Made by a program: the position numbers and the translations under genes. From Photobacterium sp. TY1-4 (GTDB taxonomy: Bacteria; Pseudomonadota; Gammaproteobacteria; Enterobacterales; Vibrionaceae), in the NCBI RefSeq assembly GCF_025398175.1, contig NZ_CP099735.1:992001-1056000 (forward strand): a stretch of DNA of 64,000 nt. The letters are read 5' to 3'. Positions 17,723 to 26,349 of the stretch are shown piece by piece. Positions within the stretch are counted from its first letter, which is position 1, and each line of letters opens with the position of its first letter. A model generated the notes under the pieces. The model saw nothing but the letters and a program-made list of their open reading frames with translations, was not told where the DNA came from and did not search any database.

Positions 17723-19102
17723 ATGTTCATTCCCGACATCAGTGGCCGCAGCGGACCCAAGTACATGGCTCTGGCCGACGCTTTTGCCGAAGCCATCGAA
17801 AGCAGCGAGCTCGAAGCGCACACCAAGCTCCCACCGCAACGCATTCTGTCCTATCGGTTGGGTGTGACGGTCGGCACCGTGACCCGGGCCTATCAGGAGC
17901 TGGAACACCGGGGTCTGGTTGCCCCCAAAGTCGGCAGCGGCACTTATGTCAAAGATCGCCACCATGAGTCGCGGGCGTTTTATCACCCGGTCACCACCAA
18001 AAGCGGCATCGATCTGGCGATTTGTCGCCCCCTGCTGATCAACCAGCAACAACACCTTTCCCGTACACTTCAGGATCTCTCACTGGAGCCGATTGCCCAG
18101 CGCGCGGTGTTGGATTATTGCAGTGCGGAAGGCTTGCAAGGCCACAACCAGACGCTGCAGCACTGGCTGGGACAGCGGTTCAAATGCGAGATGGACAGCC
18201 GTCGCTTGCTCTGGACCTATGGCGGTCAGCACGGTCTGTCGGTGCTGGTCCAGGCACTCACGCGCCCGAAAGAGACGATTCTGGTCGAAGGGTTGTGTTA
18301 CCCGGAGTTTCTTCATAGCTGTCAGCAGTCTGAGCGAAAGCTGGTGCCGATCCGGCTCGATGCGCAGGGGATCATTCCGGAAGATTTAGAGCTTCAATGC
18401 CAGCGGCACAAGCCCCGCTTATTGTATTTAACACCGGCCATCCAAAATCCGACCGGAGCCTGCCTCAGCGACAGCCGACGGCTTCGGGTGATCGAAATCT
18501 GTCGGCGACACCAGGTACTGATCATTGAAGATGACGTACTCTATTGCCCGCCGGAGCATCGACAAACACCATTGGTTGCGATTGCGCCCGATATCACCCT
18601 GTTTGTCGGCAGTTTCTCAAAATATTTTTCCGGCGGCTTACGGGTCGGCTACATCATCATGCCACGCTCGCTATCCTTGCCGATGCAACGAGCCCTGCGC
18701 GCGAGTTGCATGCATATCAGCCCACTTATGATTGACTTGGTCTGCCGGTGGCTGACCAACGGCGCGATGGATGCCGTTGATCGGGAAATTGCCGCTGAGC
18801 TGAAAGCGCGTCACCGCATTTTGCAGCAAATTTTTCCCAATGCCGGCCATGGGGCCGTGCCGGGGTTCAATGTCTGGATCCCGTTACCGTCACCACTCAC
18901 CGGACGCCAGTTGAGCCACCAGCTCAAGCAAGATGGCGTGCATGTTCGCGAAGCCGAAATGTTCGCAGTGGATCACTATCCGGCCCCGGCGGCGATCCGG
19001 GTCTCACTGACCGGCCCAACCAGCCGCACGCAACTCAAATCCGGCCTGGAAGTGATCCGGACGCAGATTCAGTCTGCTTCGGCGCATGCCGAGGATCCTT
19101 GA
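17723..19102 (+). CDS. MocR-type (GntR/aminotransferase) regulator
   Basis: A 459-aa fusion of a GntR winged helix (LPPQRILSYRLGVTVGTVTR) and a class I aminotransferase fold. The PLP lysine is in LFVGSFSKYFSGG, and the YLTPAIQNPTG block is typical. MocR proteins sense PLP or amino-acid adducts. The start MFIPDISGRSGPKY (17723) is chosen for the AGGA just upstream; the longer reading from 17642 adds an unrelated hydrophobic stretch. It is divergent from the LysE exporter and likely controls it. It overlaps the end of a convergent LysR gene by 34 bases. Confidence 0.92.
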   Translation: MFIPDISGRSGPKYMALADAFAEAIESSELEAHTKLPPQRILSYRLGVTVGTVTRAYQELEHRGLVAPKVGSGTYVKDRHHESRAFYHPVTTKSGIDLAICRPLLINQQQHLSRTLQDLSLEPIAQRAVLDYCSAEGLQGHNQTLQHWLGQRFKCEMDSRRLLWTYGGQHGLSVLVQALTRPKETILVEGLCYPEFLHSCQQSERKLVPIRLDAQGIIPEDLELQCQRHKPRLLYLTPAIQNPTGACLSDSRRLRVIEICRRHQVLIIEDDVLYCPPEHRQTPLVAIAPDITLFVGSFSKYFSGGLRVGYIIMPRSLSLPMQRALRASCMHISPLMIDLVCRWLTNGAMDAVDREIAAELKARHRILQQIFPNAGHGAVPGFNVWIPLPSPLTGRQLSHQLKQDGVHVREAEMFAVDHYPAPAAIRVSLTGPTSRTQLKSGLEVIRTQIQSASAHAEDP

Positions 19103-20016
19103 TTCCCTGACATCGCACTACCTTGCGCCACTTCTTGATGTAGCCAGTCGGTAAACGCCTGGATCCGGGCTCGGCGGGATGAATGAGGATCATGATAGAC
19201 GGTATACCGGACCCCGGGGGTCATGCCAATATCAAAGGGTTTCACCAGCAGACCGCGCTCGATAAAATCACCGGCCAGGCTTTCGGTGCCCAGGCACGCA
19301 CCATGCCCGGCCATCACGGCACTCAGGCCCATATCAAAGGTACTGACTTCCATCCATTGAACCTGCGCGTCGGGCATCGTGACACCGGCAATGTTAAACC
19401 ATCGCTCCCAGGTGAAACTTTTCGTTTCCACCCCGTGGATCAACCAGCATTTCAGTAATTGCGCCGGATGTTCCAGTTTCAGTGACTGCGCCAGCTCCGG
19501 CGAGCAAATCGGATAAACCGGCTCTTCATACAAGATGGTCTGCTCAATGCCTTCCCCCAGTTGCCTGTCGTACCCCTGACGGATCGCAACATCAATGCTG
19601 CCGTATTTGATTTCCGGATATTCCGTGGTGGCATAGACCCGGATCGGAATATTGGGGTGAAGCATGGTGAACTTCCACAGCTTCGGCATCAGCCAGCGCG
19701 AGGCAAACGACGGGGTCGTGTTCACCGCCAGCATCCCTTCCACCGGCTCAGACTGAATGGCATTTAAGCCAGAAAGAATATGCTCAAAGCCGGATGTGAC
19801 CTGTTGATACAACGTCTGCCCTTTGCGGGTGAGCATCATGTCCCGTCCCTGACGGACAAACAATTTACAGTGTAAGCCGTCTTCCAACAGCCGGATTTTC
19901 TGACTCACTGCCGCTTGGCTGACGTGAAGTTCCTGCGCCGCTTTACTGTAGCTACTCAGCCTTGCTGCCGATTCAAAATAGCGCAGCCCGGCAAGCCAAC
20001 GTAATCGATTATCCAT
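19069..20016 (-). CDS. LysR family regulator, GcvA-like
   Basis: A 315-aa LysR regulator with the helix-turn-helix SSYSKAAQELHVSQAAVSQK and the GcvA-like body (SVDVAIRQG-type segment reading GSIDVAIRQGYDRQ, then ESLAGDFIERGLLVKPF). Such regulators control amino-acid or beta-lactamase genes. It diverges from a small DUF1127-like gene. Its 3' end overlaps that of the MocR gene on the other strand. Confidence 0.9.
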   Translation of the reverse strand: MDNRLRWLAGLRYFESAARLSSYSKAAQELHVSQAAVSQKIRLLEDGLHCKLFVRQGRDMMLTRKGQTLYQQVTSGFEHILSGLNAIQSEPVEGMLAVNTTPSFASRWLMPKLWKFTMLHPNIPIRVYATTEYPEIKYGSIDVAIRQGYDRQLGEGIEQTILYEEPVYPICSPELAQSLKLEHPAQLLKCWLIHGVETKSFTWERWFNIAGVTMPDAQVQWMEVSTFDMGLSAVMAGHGACLGTESLAGDFIERGLLVKPFDIGMTPGVRYTVYHDPHSSRRARIQAFTDWLHQEVAQGSAMSGNQGSSACAEAD

Positions 20017-20112
20017 AACCTGTACTTATATTAACTGTAATCATTCATCGTTCGTGTTTGCGCGCAATCATGCCCATACTTTGTCCAGAAAGTCACGCAG
20101 AGAAAGGAGCGT

Positions 20113-20307
20113 ATGATGATAAAAGTCGCGATAAATTGGGATCTGGAATTCAGTATTTCACTGCCAACCTGGGATTTTTCCTGGAAAAAACGAAAGCATC
20201 ACCTGGCGAGTCAGCCTGTCAATAGCGCCATTTCCGAGCATTTAAAACGCGACATCGGCCTTGCACCATCAATACCGGCCTCCCGGCATTATCTGGAGTA
20301 TTTATAA
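20113..20307 (+). CDS. Small DUF1127-like protein
   Basis: A 64-aa protein, not clearly assigned. The C-terminal part (ISEHLKRDIGLAPS) matches the short arginine-rich DUF1127 pattern with its L-x-R-D-I-G-L ending. A strong AAGGAG (20104-20109) precedes two overlapping ATGs; the second (20116) has the better spacing. DUF1127 proteins are small cytoplasmic or RNA-linked proteins, some affecting phosphate and carbon metabolism. It is divergent from the GcvA-like regulator, which may control it. Confidence 0.65.
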   Translation: MMIKVAINWDLEFSISLPTWDFSWKKRKHHLASQPVNSAISEHLKRDIGLAPSIPASRHYLEYL

Positions 20308-20328
20308 CACATAATTATTGATTAAGGT

Positions 20329-21102
20329 TTACGGAGGGATGACGGACAACGCTCGCCGAACCCCTTCAGCATACGCCGGAAACTGAGCGATATTGTTATG
20401 ATCGGCCCCTTGCACCACCACAACGTTCTTCAGTTGCGAGCCAAAAGCCGCGACCAAGTGTTCAGCACTTTCTCGTGGGATCACCCGGTCCTGCTCGGCA
20501 ATAAAGATAAATGTCTGGGCCCGGATGGCGCTGACCCGCTCAATCGAAGCGAACCTGTCTTCGATCAGCAGGGAGACCGGCAGCATCCAGTAAATGGTTT
20601 TCGCAACCTGCTCGATGCTGTCGAACGGGGTGACGAGCAGCAACCGATCAACCCGATCAGGCTGTTCCGCCGCCACATATGTGGCCACGCCGGAGCCCAA
20701 ACTACGTCCCATCAGGGCGATAATGGGATGATTTTCACTCACCGCCTGAAATACGCCCATCGCATCCTGATACAACCCCAACTCCGTCGGCTGACCCGGG
20801 TTATTGCCATAACCCCGGTACGGGATCAGATACACACTGTAGTCCGGCACCACGGTCCGAAAGAAAGGAATATTCATCTCAATGCTTTCCGCATTGCCGC
20901 CGTAATAAATCAGCGCCCGGGATTGTCCGGGGTTGATCACCCAGCCTTGAAGAACCCGATCATCCAGCTGAAAACGAATGTTTTCCTCACCAAACTGCGC
21001 GCTGGCCGGTTGCGGAAAATACAGAAACTGTCGCTGTAAGGAACAACATGTCATAACCAATACCGTATAACCCACGACTCCCCAGACAAATACCCGTTTC
21101 AT
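20329..21102 (-). CDS. Membrane-anchored alpha/beta hydrolase
   Basis: A 257-aa serine hydrolase of the alpha/beta fold with an N-terminal hydrophobic anchor (VFVWGVVGYTVLVMTCC), possibly a lipoprotein. The nucleophile elbow is GRSLGSG, the acid is in AEQDRVIP and the His in QGADHNNIAQF; all three are present. The layout resembles the YfhR/BEM46 hydrolase group. The start at 21102 shares its A with the TGA of the upstream DUF2784 gene, so the two are coupled. Substrate unknown. Confidence 0.88.
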   Translation of the reverse strand: MKRVFVWGVVGYTVLVMTCCSLQRQFLYFPQPASAQFGEENIRFQLDDRVLQGWVINPGQSRALIYYGGNAESIEMNIPFFRTVVPDYSVYLIPYRGYGNNPGQPTELGLYQDAMGVFQAVSENHPIIALMGRSLGSGVATYVAAEQPDRVDRLLLVTPFDSIEQVAKTIYWMLPVSLLIEDRFASIERVSAIRAQTFIFIAEQDRVIPRESAEHLVAAFGSQLKNVVVVQGADHNNIAQFPAYAEGVRRALSVIPP

Positions 21103-21500
21103 CACTTCCCGCGCCCCCGGAACCATCGGGTTACCTCGCCTTTATAGACCCAGAGATAAACCAGGAGATAGAGAAGCAGATTAGCCGCAAACACTGCGAG
21201 CCCGATCCAAAGCTGAGTTTCATGACTCAGTCCCGGCGGATAAATGATCGGCAACAAGTAATGGTCGATAAAGCCACCGGGGTAACCCGATTGCCCAGCC
21301 ATTATTCGCAGCCGGTTTTCCAGCGGCGTCAGCGGGCAGACCCAACCCATCAGGCTCAGTACCAACACCCAGATCACCGCCGGCACATGCAGCCAGGCAA
21401 CGGCACGGCGCCACCACAGCAGGGCACCACCAAAGGCGACAAACACAATAAACAGAAGGTGTAAAATAACAACAACATCGGCCATTACCCGGTAGACCAT
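21102..21500 (-). CDS. DUF2784 family membrane protein
   Basis: A 132-aa protein with about three to four membrane helices and the DUF2784 pattern (VVILHLLFIVFVAFGG, WVCPLTPLEN, GFIDHYLLPIIYP). Function unknown. The start at 21500 (MVYRVMADVV) has an AAAGG eight bases upstream; the longer reading to 21584 adds a polar, unrelated stretch. It is the first gene of a pair with the alpha/beta hydrolase. Confidence 0.85.
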   Translation of the reverse strand: MVYRVMADVVVILHLLFIVFVAFGGALLWWRRAVAWLHVPAVIWVLVLSLMGWVCPLTPLENRLRIMAGQSGYPGGFIDHYLLPIIYPPGLSHETQLWIGLAVFAANLLLYLLVYLWVYKGEVTRWFRGRGK

Positions 21501-22371
21501 CGGTCCAGCCTTTCCTCGTTGTATCAGATAAATTGCAGCACGCTCTCTAATCACTGTAGTGCAAATCGAACCGGAGTTATCCACCGGTGCTGAAGGTCTT
21601 CAACCTTATACCGACCCTAAAATCGTACGTTACAGCGATTATCAACAGTTGTTGGGGATAATAAAGTTCAGCGGGATCAGGTACAAAGCGAATGGAAACG
21701 AGCCAAGGGGCAGGCAAAGGAGGCTAGTAAAGAGGGGTGGAAAAAGAGAGCAGGATGAGATGCAGATAAACTTCAACAATGGGCCAGAAACGGCAACAGG
21801 CAAAATCAGGCGTGAGTGGGAATATCCCTACTCATTCATACCCTACCACGTTCCAGGTCTTGAATGAGCCAGGTTGCTATGCTGAGCAGCATTCAGCACA
21901 AAAAACTTTTCCGAAGACACAATTAAAGGTGATGAAAATCAACCTTGTAGAGAGCGATTGGCACGAATCGCAAACTGGTGACGATCGTAATCCATCTGGT
22001 TAGAAAACAGTGAGAAAAAGTGGCGTAGTTGTTTCATAGTCAGCTCCTGAGCTTTACAATCGTTGACAAGTGCGCTTTGACGGTTGGGGCGCTGGATAAC
22101 CCCCGCTTAATCCGACAACGCCGCACCAAGGTGAAAGTAAATTCCGTAATTAACTTTCAAAACAAATATAATTCAGCTCTGAAGTGTGATCAAGATCTAT
22201 TTTATGATTTTTTGATGACATTCAGTAACATCCGTCTATGACAACCCGGTCGGGAATAGACGGCGTTCTCCGCGCATTCGTAACCTTGAACCGCAGTATG
22301 TGGCCCGCAACTTTTGATTCGCCTTCTTTGATTGTCAGTCTCGGGCCTGCGGGCCAGCACAGAGCCGGGGG
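21501..22371. other. Long intergenic region
   Basis: About 870 bases without a secure gene. Composition is irregular and more AT-rich near 22130-22240. The only candidate coding segment is the 32-codon frame described separately. Plus-strand readings at 21559-21867 and 22029-22241 have no ribosome site or recognisable content. It may be a decayed former gene region. Confidence 0.4.
21939..22037 (-). CDS. Possible 32-aa small protein or gene remnant
   Basis: The minus-strand reading MKQLRHFFSLFSNQMDYDRH (first 20 of 32 residues), ending in a TGA, is preceded by GGAG at the right distance (GGAGCTGACT-ATG). The amino-acid mix is protein-like and clearly unlike random translation. I do not recognise it. 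It may be a real small protein or the start of a decayed gene. Confidence 0.35.
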   Translation of the reverse strand: MKQLRHFFSLFSNQMDYDRHQFAIRANRSLQG

Positions 22372-23169
22372 CTAACCCCCGTTCGCGAGCGGCATAAAAG
22401 CGCGCACGGCCTGATCCCGAAACGTCAGCGAGTGGTGTTTGCCGGCTTCCCGATATTGCTGACAATAACTCACGGGATCCCCCGGATGAACGTAAAAAGG
22501 GGAGTCAACGCCTAACCCAGCCAGCTTCTGGTGCCAGCGGCGCATCAAGTGCTCCGGAACCGGCGGTAGCTCCCGCAACACCCGCTCCGACAGTTCAAAC
22601 CCACTTTGTGTCGCTAAGGCAAACATGTCGTCATTGGCCGCTGCCAGCCAGGACGCACCTTGAGCATTGACGCACAGCAGCGGCAAAAAAGGCGCCAGGG
22701 CCGGAACCACATCATTGCGGTAGATTTCCACCTCCCAGTAAGAACGCGCAATCGCGATAAACTGCTCAAAGCTGGTGATGGGCCGAAACCCGGACGTCCC
22801 CAGTGGGCGAATTTCGACCCGCGGCTTGTTCGGATTCACGGTGTCATTGGCCGTATCGATATACCAGTCACCCACCACCATCGCATTCTGAAAATATTCA
22901 TCACGCAAAGACCCCCACACTTTGGTCAGGGTGCCCCCTTGTTGCAGGTAGTCCCTAATGGGTTGGAAAGCCGCTTCATGCGGTGCTTTCAGCGCTTCAC
23001 ACCAGAGCTCGAACACCTTATCCCTGATTTCTTTACAGCGTCCGAGTGGATACGTTTTCCCGGCGAAATGCGGAAAATCAGGGGCCAGGATCAGGTCAGC
23101 TTGTAAACGCTGGTACGCCAGCGCTTTCTCCAGCGCGCGGCACTGTTCATCAGTCAACAACAGGGTCAT
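22372..23169 (-). CDS. Conserved hypothetical protein, 265 aa
   Basis: A soluble 265-aa protein without signal peptide or membrane helix. I do not recognise a family. Notable are a tryptophan- and proline-rich middle (TLTKVWGSLRDEYFQNAMVV, VEIRPLGTSGFRPITSF) and a C-terminal segment with several aromatic residues. Codon use and length argue for a real gene. It is divergent from yiiM, 242 bases away. Confidence 0.75.
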   Translation of the reverse strand: MTLLLTDEQCRALEKALAYQRLQADLILAPDFPHFAGKTYPLGRCKEIRDKVFELWCEALKAPHEAAFQPIRDYLQQGGTLTKVWGSLRDEYFQNAMVVGDWYIDTANDTVNPNKPRVEIRPLGTSGFRPITSFEQFIAIARSYWEVEIYRNDVVPALAPFLPLLCVNAQGASWLAAANDDMFALATQSGFELSERVLRELPPVPEHLMRRWHQKLAGLGVDSPFYVHPGDPVSYCQQYREAGKHHSLTFRDQAVRAFMPLANGG

Positions 23170-23411
23170 AAGCAGCTCATTTTGCGAGAATTTAAGCCAG
23201 ACTGCGCAAAATACACACCCGAGTCAAGGGCCCGCCTTCTCTCGGCCTTTGACCAATCCCCCGGTTCATTATTGGCCGTCTGGACCGATCATCTGTCCGA
23301 TGAAACATTTGACCTTCCCGGCGCAGGCTTTAAGATACCCGAACTCAACCGAGCGCATATCATGTTCAATCTGATACCAGGTATCATTCACCATCCGGAG
23401 GTAAGGCATTC

Positions 23412-24095
23412 ATGGAACAAGTGACCGTTTTGAACGCAGTTTTTCGCGGTAAAGTCGCCCATCGCTACGGGATGGAAACCGCAATCGACAAGGTGCCGAC
23501 CACCGAACGTATTTACCTGTCGGAAACCGGCCTGGCGGGGGATGAATGTGCCGAGAAACGTTTTCACGGCGGCACGGAGCGGGCGTTACACCAATACCCG
23601 GCGGAGCACTATACCTATTGGCGCGAAAAATACGGCATCGAGAAAAACTGGCAGGCACCGGGGATGGGCGAAAACCTCAGCACCGAAGGCATGACCGAAG
23701 ATACGGTGTGTCTGGGCGATCGCTACCAGTGGGGAGAAACCATCATTGAAGTAAGCCAGCCCCGCTCGCCATGCTTTAAACTCAATCAACGCTGGGATAT
23801 CGAGAAGTTCTCAGTCGATATGCAGGACATCAGTCGCTGCGGCTGGTTATACCGGGTGATCCAGCCGGGCTACGTCAGTGTCGATGATCCACTCAAACTG
23901 ATTGCACGCGAACCCGATGCCATGACGCTGCGCGAGGTATGCGATATCTATTTCGGCGATCCACTCAACCGCGACGCCTTGATGCGCCTCAAAGCCCAGT
24001 CGAAACTGTCGCAAAGCTGGACCCGCACCCTCGACAAGCGCCTGGAGACCAACGAACTGGAAAACTGGAACTTCCGCCTGCTGGGGCATGCCTGA
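23412..24095 (+). CDS. yiiM: YiiM, MOSC domain protein
   Basis: A 227-aa MOSC domain protein of the YiiM type. The conserved core is visible: GLAGDECAEKRFHGGTERAL in the N-terminal half and the sulfur-carrier Cys in SQPRSPCFKLN. YiiM of Escherichia coli reduces N-hydroxylated substrates such as 6-hydroxylaminopurine with the help of a molybdenum cofactor. An AGG site lies before the ATG. The end of the gene is followed by a half-terminator cut by the adjacent insertion sequence. Confidence 0.93.
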   Translation: MEQVTVLNAVFRGKVAHRYGMETAIDKVPTTERIYLSETGLAGDECAEKRFHGGTERALHQYPAEHYTYWREKYGIEKNWQAPGMGENLSTEGMTEDTVCLGDRYQWGETIIEVSQPRSPCFKLNQRWDIEKFSVDMQDISRCGWLYRVIQPGYVSVDDPLKLIAREPDAMTLREVCDIYFGDPLNRDALMRLKAQSKLSQSWTRTLDKRLETNELENWNFRLLGHA

Positions 24096-24192
24096 GTCTG
24101 GCACCACTATCCGGGGCAGAATCTGGGTCTAAAATCCAGCACCTGCTCCCGCCCCCACGAACACTTCAAAATAAAGCCTCCCCAAGGCGGGG

Positions 24193-25621
24193 CAATGCAG
24201 TTCACTTAAGGGGAGCTGCATGGCGATTAACCGGGTAGCGGGTCTTTGATACCTTAACTGCCCTGGGCCTAGATGGCCTGGGGCGATTTTCCTTGAAGAG
24301 CACTGACAGGTCCCCCCGTAGTGCCTTTAGCCTCTTGGGCGTGTTTCCCGGTGACAGTGCCTTACTCATTACCCTGAGCTGACTTGCAATAAACTGGCAG
24401 GCGTACTTGAAGCTTATTTCTGTGGGGGCTCTGTCATGCGCCACAGCCGCCTGGCTTGCCTCTCTCCTGACCAGGTTGTAGCCGAGAAGCAACCCCCATA
24501 ACTCTTGATAAACCAGCTCGACCGTTTTGCTCCGCAAGGTAAGAGAATTGTGCTGCATGGAGCTCTTTATATCGCGGTAGCCCAGTTCAATCTCCCAGCG
24601 TTCGTGGTATAGGGTGGCAACCTGCTCGGCGCTGTACATCTCTCTTGGCAGGGAGGTGAAAACCGTTTTCTCTTTCCCGTCTACCTCATAGGTGACTGCC
24701 CGTACCTGCCATTTCTCAGGAAGGGTCGGATTCTTCTTTCTCGCTTGGGGCGAGACCTTCATCTCGATAAGGTTGTCATTGGTTTCCTCCTCGTCGAGAA
24801 GTGTGTATACCACGCCTTTTTTAGCAGGAATAAGCCAATGTCGGTTTGCCCCGCTGGCAGAGATGCCCAGCAACAGGCTTGCTCCGTAAAATCCCTTATC
24901 CAGCAAAGTCACCGAGTTATCCGGCAGCGAGTTGATAAAGGGTTGGGCCAGCGGTATTTCACCTCGGCGATAAGGGCTGATATCGGCATCAATGATGATA
25001 TGGGAACGCACGTTCATCATGGTGACAAGACGGAGTACAGGGTAAGGTGTCTGGCGCTTTCCGGATGTGTTTCCCGAACCGAAGTGTTCGCGAAGCCCGG
25101 GGGTATCCGGGGTCCTGAACAGAGCCCCATCAACAGCAAAAACCTGAAGTTTATTCCAGCTGTCTTCCGGGTACCTTTCTTTACCCCATACCTGAGCACA
25201 CTGTTTGAACAGCCATTTAGGCGCTTCCTTTCCCAGTCGCTGACGGGCTTGTGTCAGAGCACTCTTGGCCAGGAGTTCCTCGTTTGCCAACCCTTCGGCA
25301 CAGACATTCATACGGCGGGCCACTTCAGCTATAGGCTCATTGCGGAAAAAGGCCATACCGACAATAAGCCAGAGCACCATATCACTGGGGAGCCGTCTTC
25401 GTCTGATGGTTGCCTGAGTCGATAAAGATGTAGCTCTGGCAACCCACTCGTCGGGAACGTGTTCAGAGAAAGTGGTCAGCTGGGAGATATCGACAGGAGA
25501 CTCTTCAAGAAAATCTGTGAGTGCGGAAGCTACGGGCATAAAAAACCGGAAACCAGTAAATGATTTCCGATTTTGACGCATCAGAAGGATCAGTCAACCG
25601 ATCCTTAACTGATCAGCATTG
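24193..25621 (-). mobile_element. IS4-family insertion sequence
   Basis: The ends CAATGCAGTTCACTTAAGG (24193-24211) and, inverted, CAATGCTGATCAGTTAAGG (25621-25603) match at 16 of 19 bases and enclose one transposase gene, giving an element of about 1.43 kb. I see no target duplication in the flanks. On the right it cuts a glyA fragment; on the left it cuts what looks like the terminator of yiiM. This fits insertion followed by an adjacent deletion. Confidence 0.85.
24202..25581 (-). CDS. IS4 family transposase
   Basis: A 459-aa transposase of the IS4 group. An N-terminal DUF4372-like region (LTDFLEESPVDISQLTTFSE) is followed by the DDE core: VFAVDGALFRTPD (first Asp), TLLDKGFYGASLL (second Asp, with the YREK-type region Y-H-E-R-W-E-I-E-L-GYRDIK giving the Glu). 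It is full-length and free of lesions. Its stop codon lies inside the left terminal repeat. The element is probably still functional. Confidence 0.95.
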   Translation of the reverse strand: MRQNRKSFTGFRFFMPVASALTDFLEESPVDISQLTTFSEHVPDEWVARATSLSTQATIRRRRLPSDMVLWLIVGMAFFRNEPIAEVARRMNVCAEGLANEELLAKSALTQARQRLGKEAPKWLFKQCAQVWGKERYPEDSWNKLQVFAVDGALFRTPDTPGLREHFGSGNTSGKRQTPYPVLRLVTMMNVRSHIIIDADISPYRRGEIPLAQPFINSLPDNSVTLLDKGFYGASLLLGISASGANRHWLIPAKKGVVYTLLDEEETNDNLIEMKVSPQARKKNPTLPEKWQVRAVTYEVDGKEKTVFTSLPREMYSAEQVATLYHERWEIELGYRDIKSSMQHNSLTLRSKTVELVYQELWGLLLGYNLVRREASQAAVAHDRAPTEISFKYACQFIASQLRVMSKALSPGNTPKRLKALRGDLSVLFKENRPRPSRPRAVKVSKTRYPVNRHAAPLK

Positions 25622-25739
25622 CGGCCATCACACGGGCGTTATTCACCACATAGGCCTGATAGTCGGCGAACTCCGGCAGCAAGACTTCCTGAAAAGCCAC
25701 GGCCTCGGTCGCAATCACGTGAATAGTAATCATCCCATT
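25622..25739 (-). pseudogene. glyA: glyA (serine hydroxymethyltransferase) fragment cut by the IS
   Basis: The minus-strand reading MITIHVIATEAVAFQEVLLP, then EFADYQAYVVNNARVMAAML, matches the middle of serine hydroxymethyltransferase (the family sequence runs PLMHVIAxKAVAFxEALxPE, then FxxYxxQVVxNAxxLA). It is cut exactly at the right end of the insertion sequence (25621) and nothing of the enzyme remains on the other side. The N-terminal half is also missing, so this is a short internal relic. Confidence 0.75.
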
Positions 25740-25775
25740 TTTAACCGTGGTTAAAACTAGAAGTTAAGCAGCCAC

Positions 25776-25970
25776 TTCAGCACCACCCCGTCGCGCTATT
25801 ACCTGGAACTGCGGATGAACAACGCCCTCCAATTGCTACTCCAATCCAACACTCCATAGCCAGCATCGCCGCGGCTTCCGGGTTTGTTACCGCCACCTAT
25901 TTCAACCGCTGCTTTAAGGCGTTTTTCTCGATTTCACCGCTGGCGCTAAGGAATCAAGGGAAGGGATAGA
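25776..25970 (+). pseudogene. GlxA/AraC-family regulator remnant, frameshifted
   Basis: The plus strand reads TTPSRYYLELRMNNALQLLL and then, in another frame, IASIAAASGFVTATYFNRCF with KAFFSISPLAL after it. Together these are the C-terminal AraC helix-turn-helix pair as found in GlxA-type regulators (TPxRYYLELRLxxARxLLxx, then IAxxxGFxxxSHFxRxFxxxFG). A frameshift lies near 25855. GlxA-type regulators such as GbdR control glycine betaine and sarcosine catabolism, whose gene sets often include a glyA copy, which would explain the neighbouring relic. Confidence 0.65.
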
Positions 25971-26335
25971 TCGAGTTGGCTCAGTTTTGCCCCAAAGCTA
26001 TTTAGAACTAACGAATCAGTTGCAATATGTAAACTAATCTTTGCCATACCTTTCTTAACCTGAACTTGGAGCTGTCTAGTTTCTGGAGGGAGATTCACAA
26101 AAGATAAAAAGAAACTGCGGCCAACGCTAACTAATAAAGCATAGCTCGCCTAATTCAATGTAAAGCGGATAACTTTTTTCAACGGCGCCGCGTACTAAGG
26201 CTAGAGCGATAGGCGCGCTACGTGCCAATTTGACCCCTTAAAACAGGCAAAATGAGAGGTTTTAATGTGTTGATTTTATGGGATTTTATTTTAATGTCTT
26301 CGCATAAGCATAATGGTAGTCTTGCCTTCAGTTCA
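25971..26335. other. AT-rich non-coding stretch upstream of the qnrS-like gene
   Basis: About 360 bases between the regulator remnant and the qnrS-like gene. No integron attC site, LexA box or complete gene was found. The part after 26220 is strongly AT-rich and likely carries the qnr promoter. Confidence 0.4.
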
Positions 26336-26349
26336 TGCAAGGAGTCCTC

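Noticed and set aside
26110..26225. Possible integron attC/VCR site before the qnrS-like gene
   Set aside because: GCC-AACGCTAAC and GCGCGC segments looked attC-like, but no matching core pair (RYYYAAC and GTTRRRY) with inner inverted repeats was found.
26220..26349. LexA box before the qnrS-like gene, as known for qnrB
   Set aside because: No CTGT-N8-ACAG type sequence is present in the upstream region.
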